Of a DNA stretch of 15,149 bases, positions 14,731 to 15,149 are shown one piece after another (the stretch's first letter is position 1; every line of letters starts with the position of its first letter). The notes below the pieces were generated by a model. The model did not search any database, was not told the DNA's origin, and was given only the letters and a program-made list of their open reading frames with translations. The position numbers and the translations under genes were made by a program. Source of the stretch: Alphaproteobacteria bacterium (GTDB taxonomy: Bacteria; Pseudomonadota; Alphaproteobacteria; RS24); contig JAAOIL010000030.1 of assembly GCA_015163825.1 (NCBI GenBank), positions 1 to 15,149 of the forward strand, read 5' to 3'.

Positions 14731-15018
14731 GGGTGGGGGGTGCTTTTCCCAAAATAAATGCATAATAAGAAGGGGGAACACTATATGTTGTGTCTCTTTT
14801 TATGGGGGGTCTATATGGAGTTTATGTTATGAGGGGCTATTATTGGCGGGCTAAAGGATGTAGAACCCCCCTACTAATCCTAAACCAATAAGACAAAGGC
14901 GGGGTAAGCCGTCCTACCAATCGCGAGAAAAGTAAAGGGGTCTACAATTGCAATATATGTTTAGTGTATTGATTTGTCAATACACGCAGAACGAGAGTGG
15001 AACGGATAGATAAAGTGG
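14731..15018. other. Non-coding spacer between the groES promoter and the short-chain dehydrogenase gene
   Basis: I find no credible gene or tRNA here: only very short frames without ribosome binding sites. G/C-homopolymer-rich stretches occur at 14730-14890. The one clear structure is the palindrome at 14964-14985. Any promoter for an upstream-directed gene was not identified. Confidence 0.5.
14964..14985. repeat. Perfect 9-bp inverted repeat with 4-nt spacer
   Basis: GTGTATTGA (14964-14972) and TCAATACAC (14977-14985) are exact reverse complements around TTTG. No U-run follows on either strand, so it is a poor intrinsic terminator. It looks more like a dimeric-regulator operator, or a 3' hairpin of the dehydrogenase mRNA, since it lies about 33 nt past that gene's stop. 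Confidence 0.7.
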
Positions 15019-15149
15019 CTAGGTTATCGTCTGTCCGCCATCAATAACCAACTGCTGCCCATTCGTGTAAGCCCCCGCCTCGCTTGCTAAAAAGACTGCC
15101 GCGCCCGCAATCTCATCGGGCTGACCGATACGGCGCAAAGGCGTGGTGC
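15019..15149 (-). CDS. Short-chain dehydrogenase/reductase (FabG-like), C-terminal end (partial)
   Basis: The frame enters from the right edge and stops with TAG (15019-15021), giving 42 C-terminal residues. The pattern TPLRRIGQPDEIAGAAVFLAS, then YTNGQQLVIDGGQTIT, is the standard end of classical SDR oxidoreductases (P-x-x-R-x-G-x-P-x-E-I-A, then G-x-x-L-x-V-D-G-G). The catalytic Ser-Tyr-Lys and the NAD(P)-binding glycines lie outside the window, so substrate and cofactor are unknown. Confidence 0.88.
   Translation of the reverse strand, partial: TTPLRRIGQPDEIAGAAVFLASEAGAYTNGQQLVIDGGQTIT

Noticed and set aside
14957..15013. 18-codon ORF on + in the dehydrogenase-groES spacer
   Set aside because: No ribosome binding site, no recognisable motif, and it runs through the palindrome. 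Chance frames of this size are common.

Overview
The window looks like chromosomal DNA of an alphaproteobacterium with medium GC. The evidence is a histidyl-tRNA synthetase of the divergent alphaproteobacterial type, a hisS-hisZ-hisG gene order, and GroEL/GroES of alphaproteobacterial character. A finer placement (for example a marine, SAR116-like lineage) would be a guess. I see no rRNA, tRNA, CRISPR array, insertion sequence or phage gene.

Layout. (1) 1-206: 3' end of a nitronate monooxygenase-like gene on +, meeting rraA tail to tail. (2) 203-2325, minus: isocitrate lyase (aceA) followed 17 bp later by an RraA/HMG-aldolase-type gene, a probable operon. (3) 2326-2521: divergent regulatory region with a 15-bp inverted repeat and a 20-bp tandem duplication. 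(4) 2522-7296, plus: hisS, then hisZ, hisG and a TauE/SafE-like membrane protein. The last three are joined by two ATGA overlaps. (5) 7315-12464, minus: a complete three-part type I secretion export machine, in transcription order TolC-like outer membrane protein, ABC ATPase/permease, HlyD-like adaptor, with no substrate gene in view. (6) 12615-14730, minus: groES-groEL with a promoter and a strong intrinsic terminator. (7) 14731-15018: non-coding spacer with a perfect palindrome. (8) 15019-15149: 3' end of a short-chain dehydrogenase.

The most unusual object is hisZ. Its product starts with a helix-turn-helix DNA-binding domain, continues in the same frame into the HisRS-like HisZ fold, and carries an acidic 15-bp x 6 repeat inserted in that fold. 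The 124-bp gap in front of it holds near-identical 18-bp direct repeats and a TTCATT/AATGAA palindrome, which look like operators. The arrangement recalls BirA (HTH plus a class II synthetase-like fold). It suggests, as inference only, that the HisG regulatory subunit may also be a DNA-binding regulator of its own operon.

A second theme is in-frame coding minisatellites: one in hisZ, two in the ABC transporter and one in the TolC-like protein. There are also 9-base G/C runs inside hisS and the HlyD-like gene.
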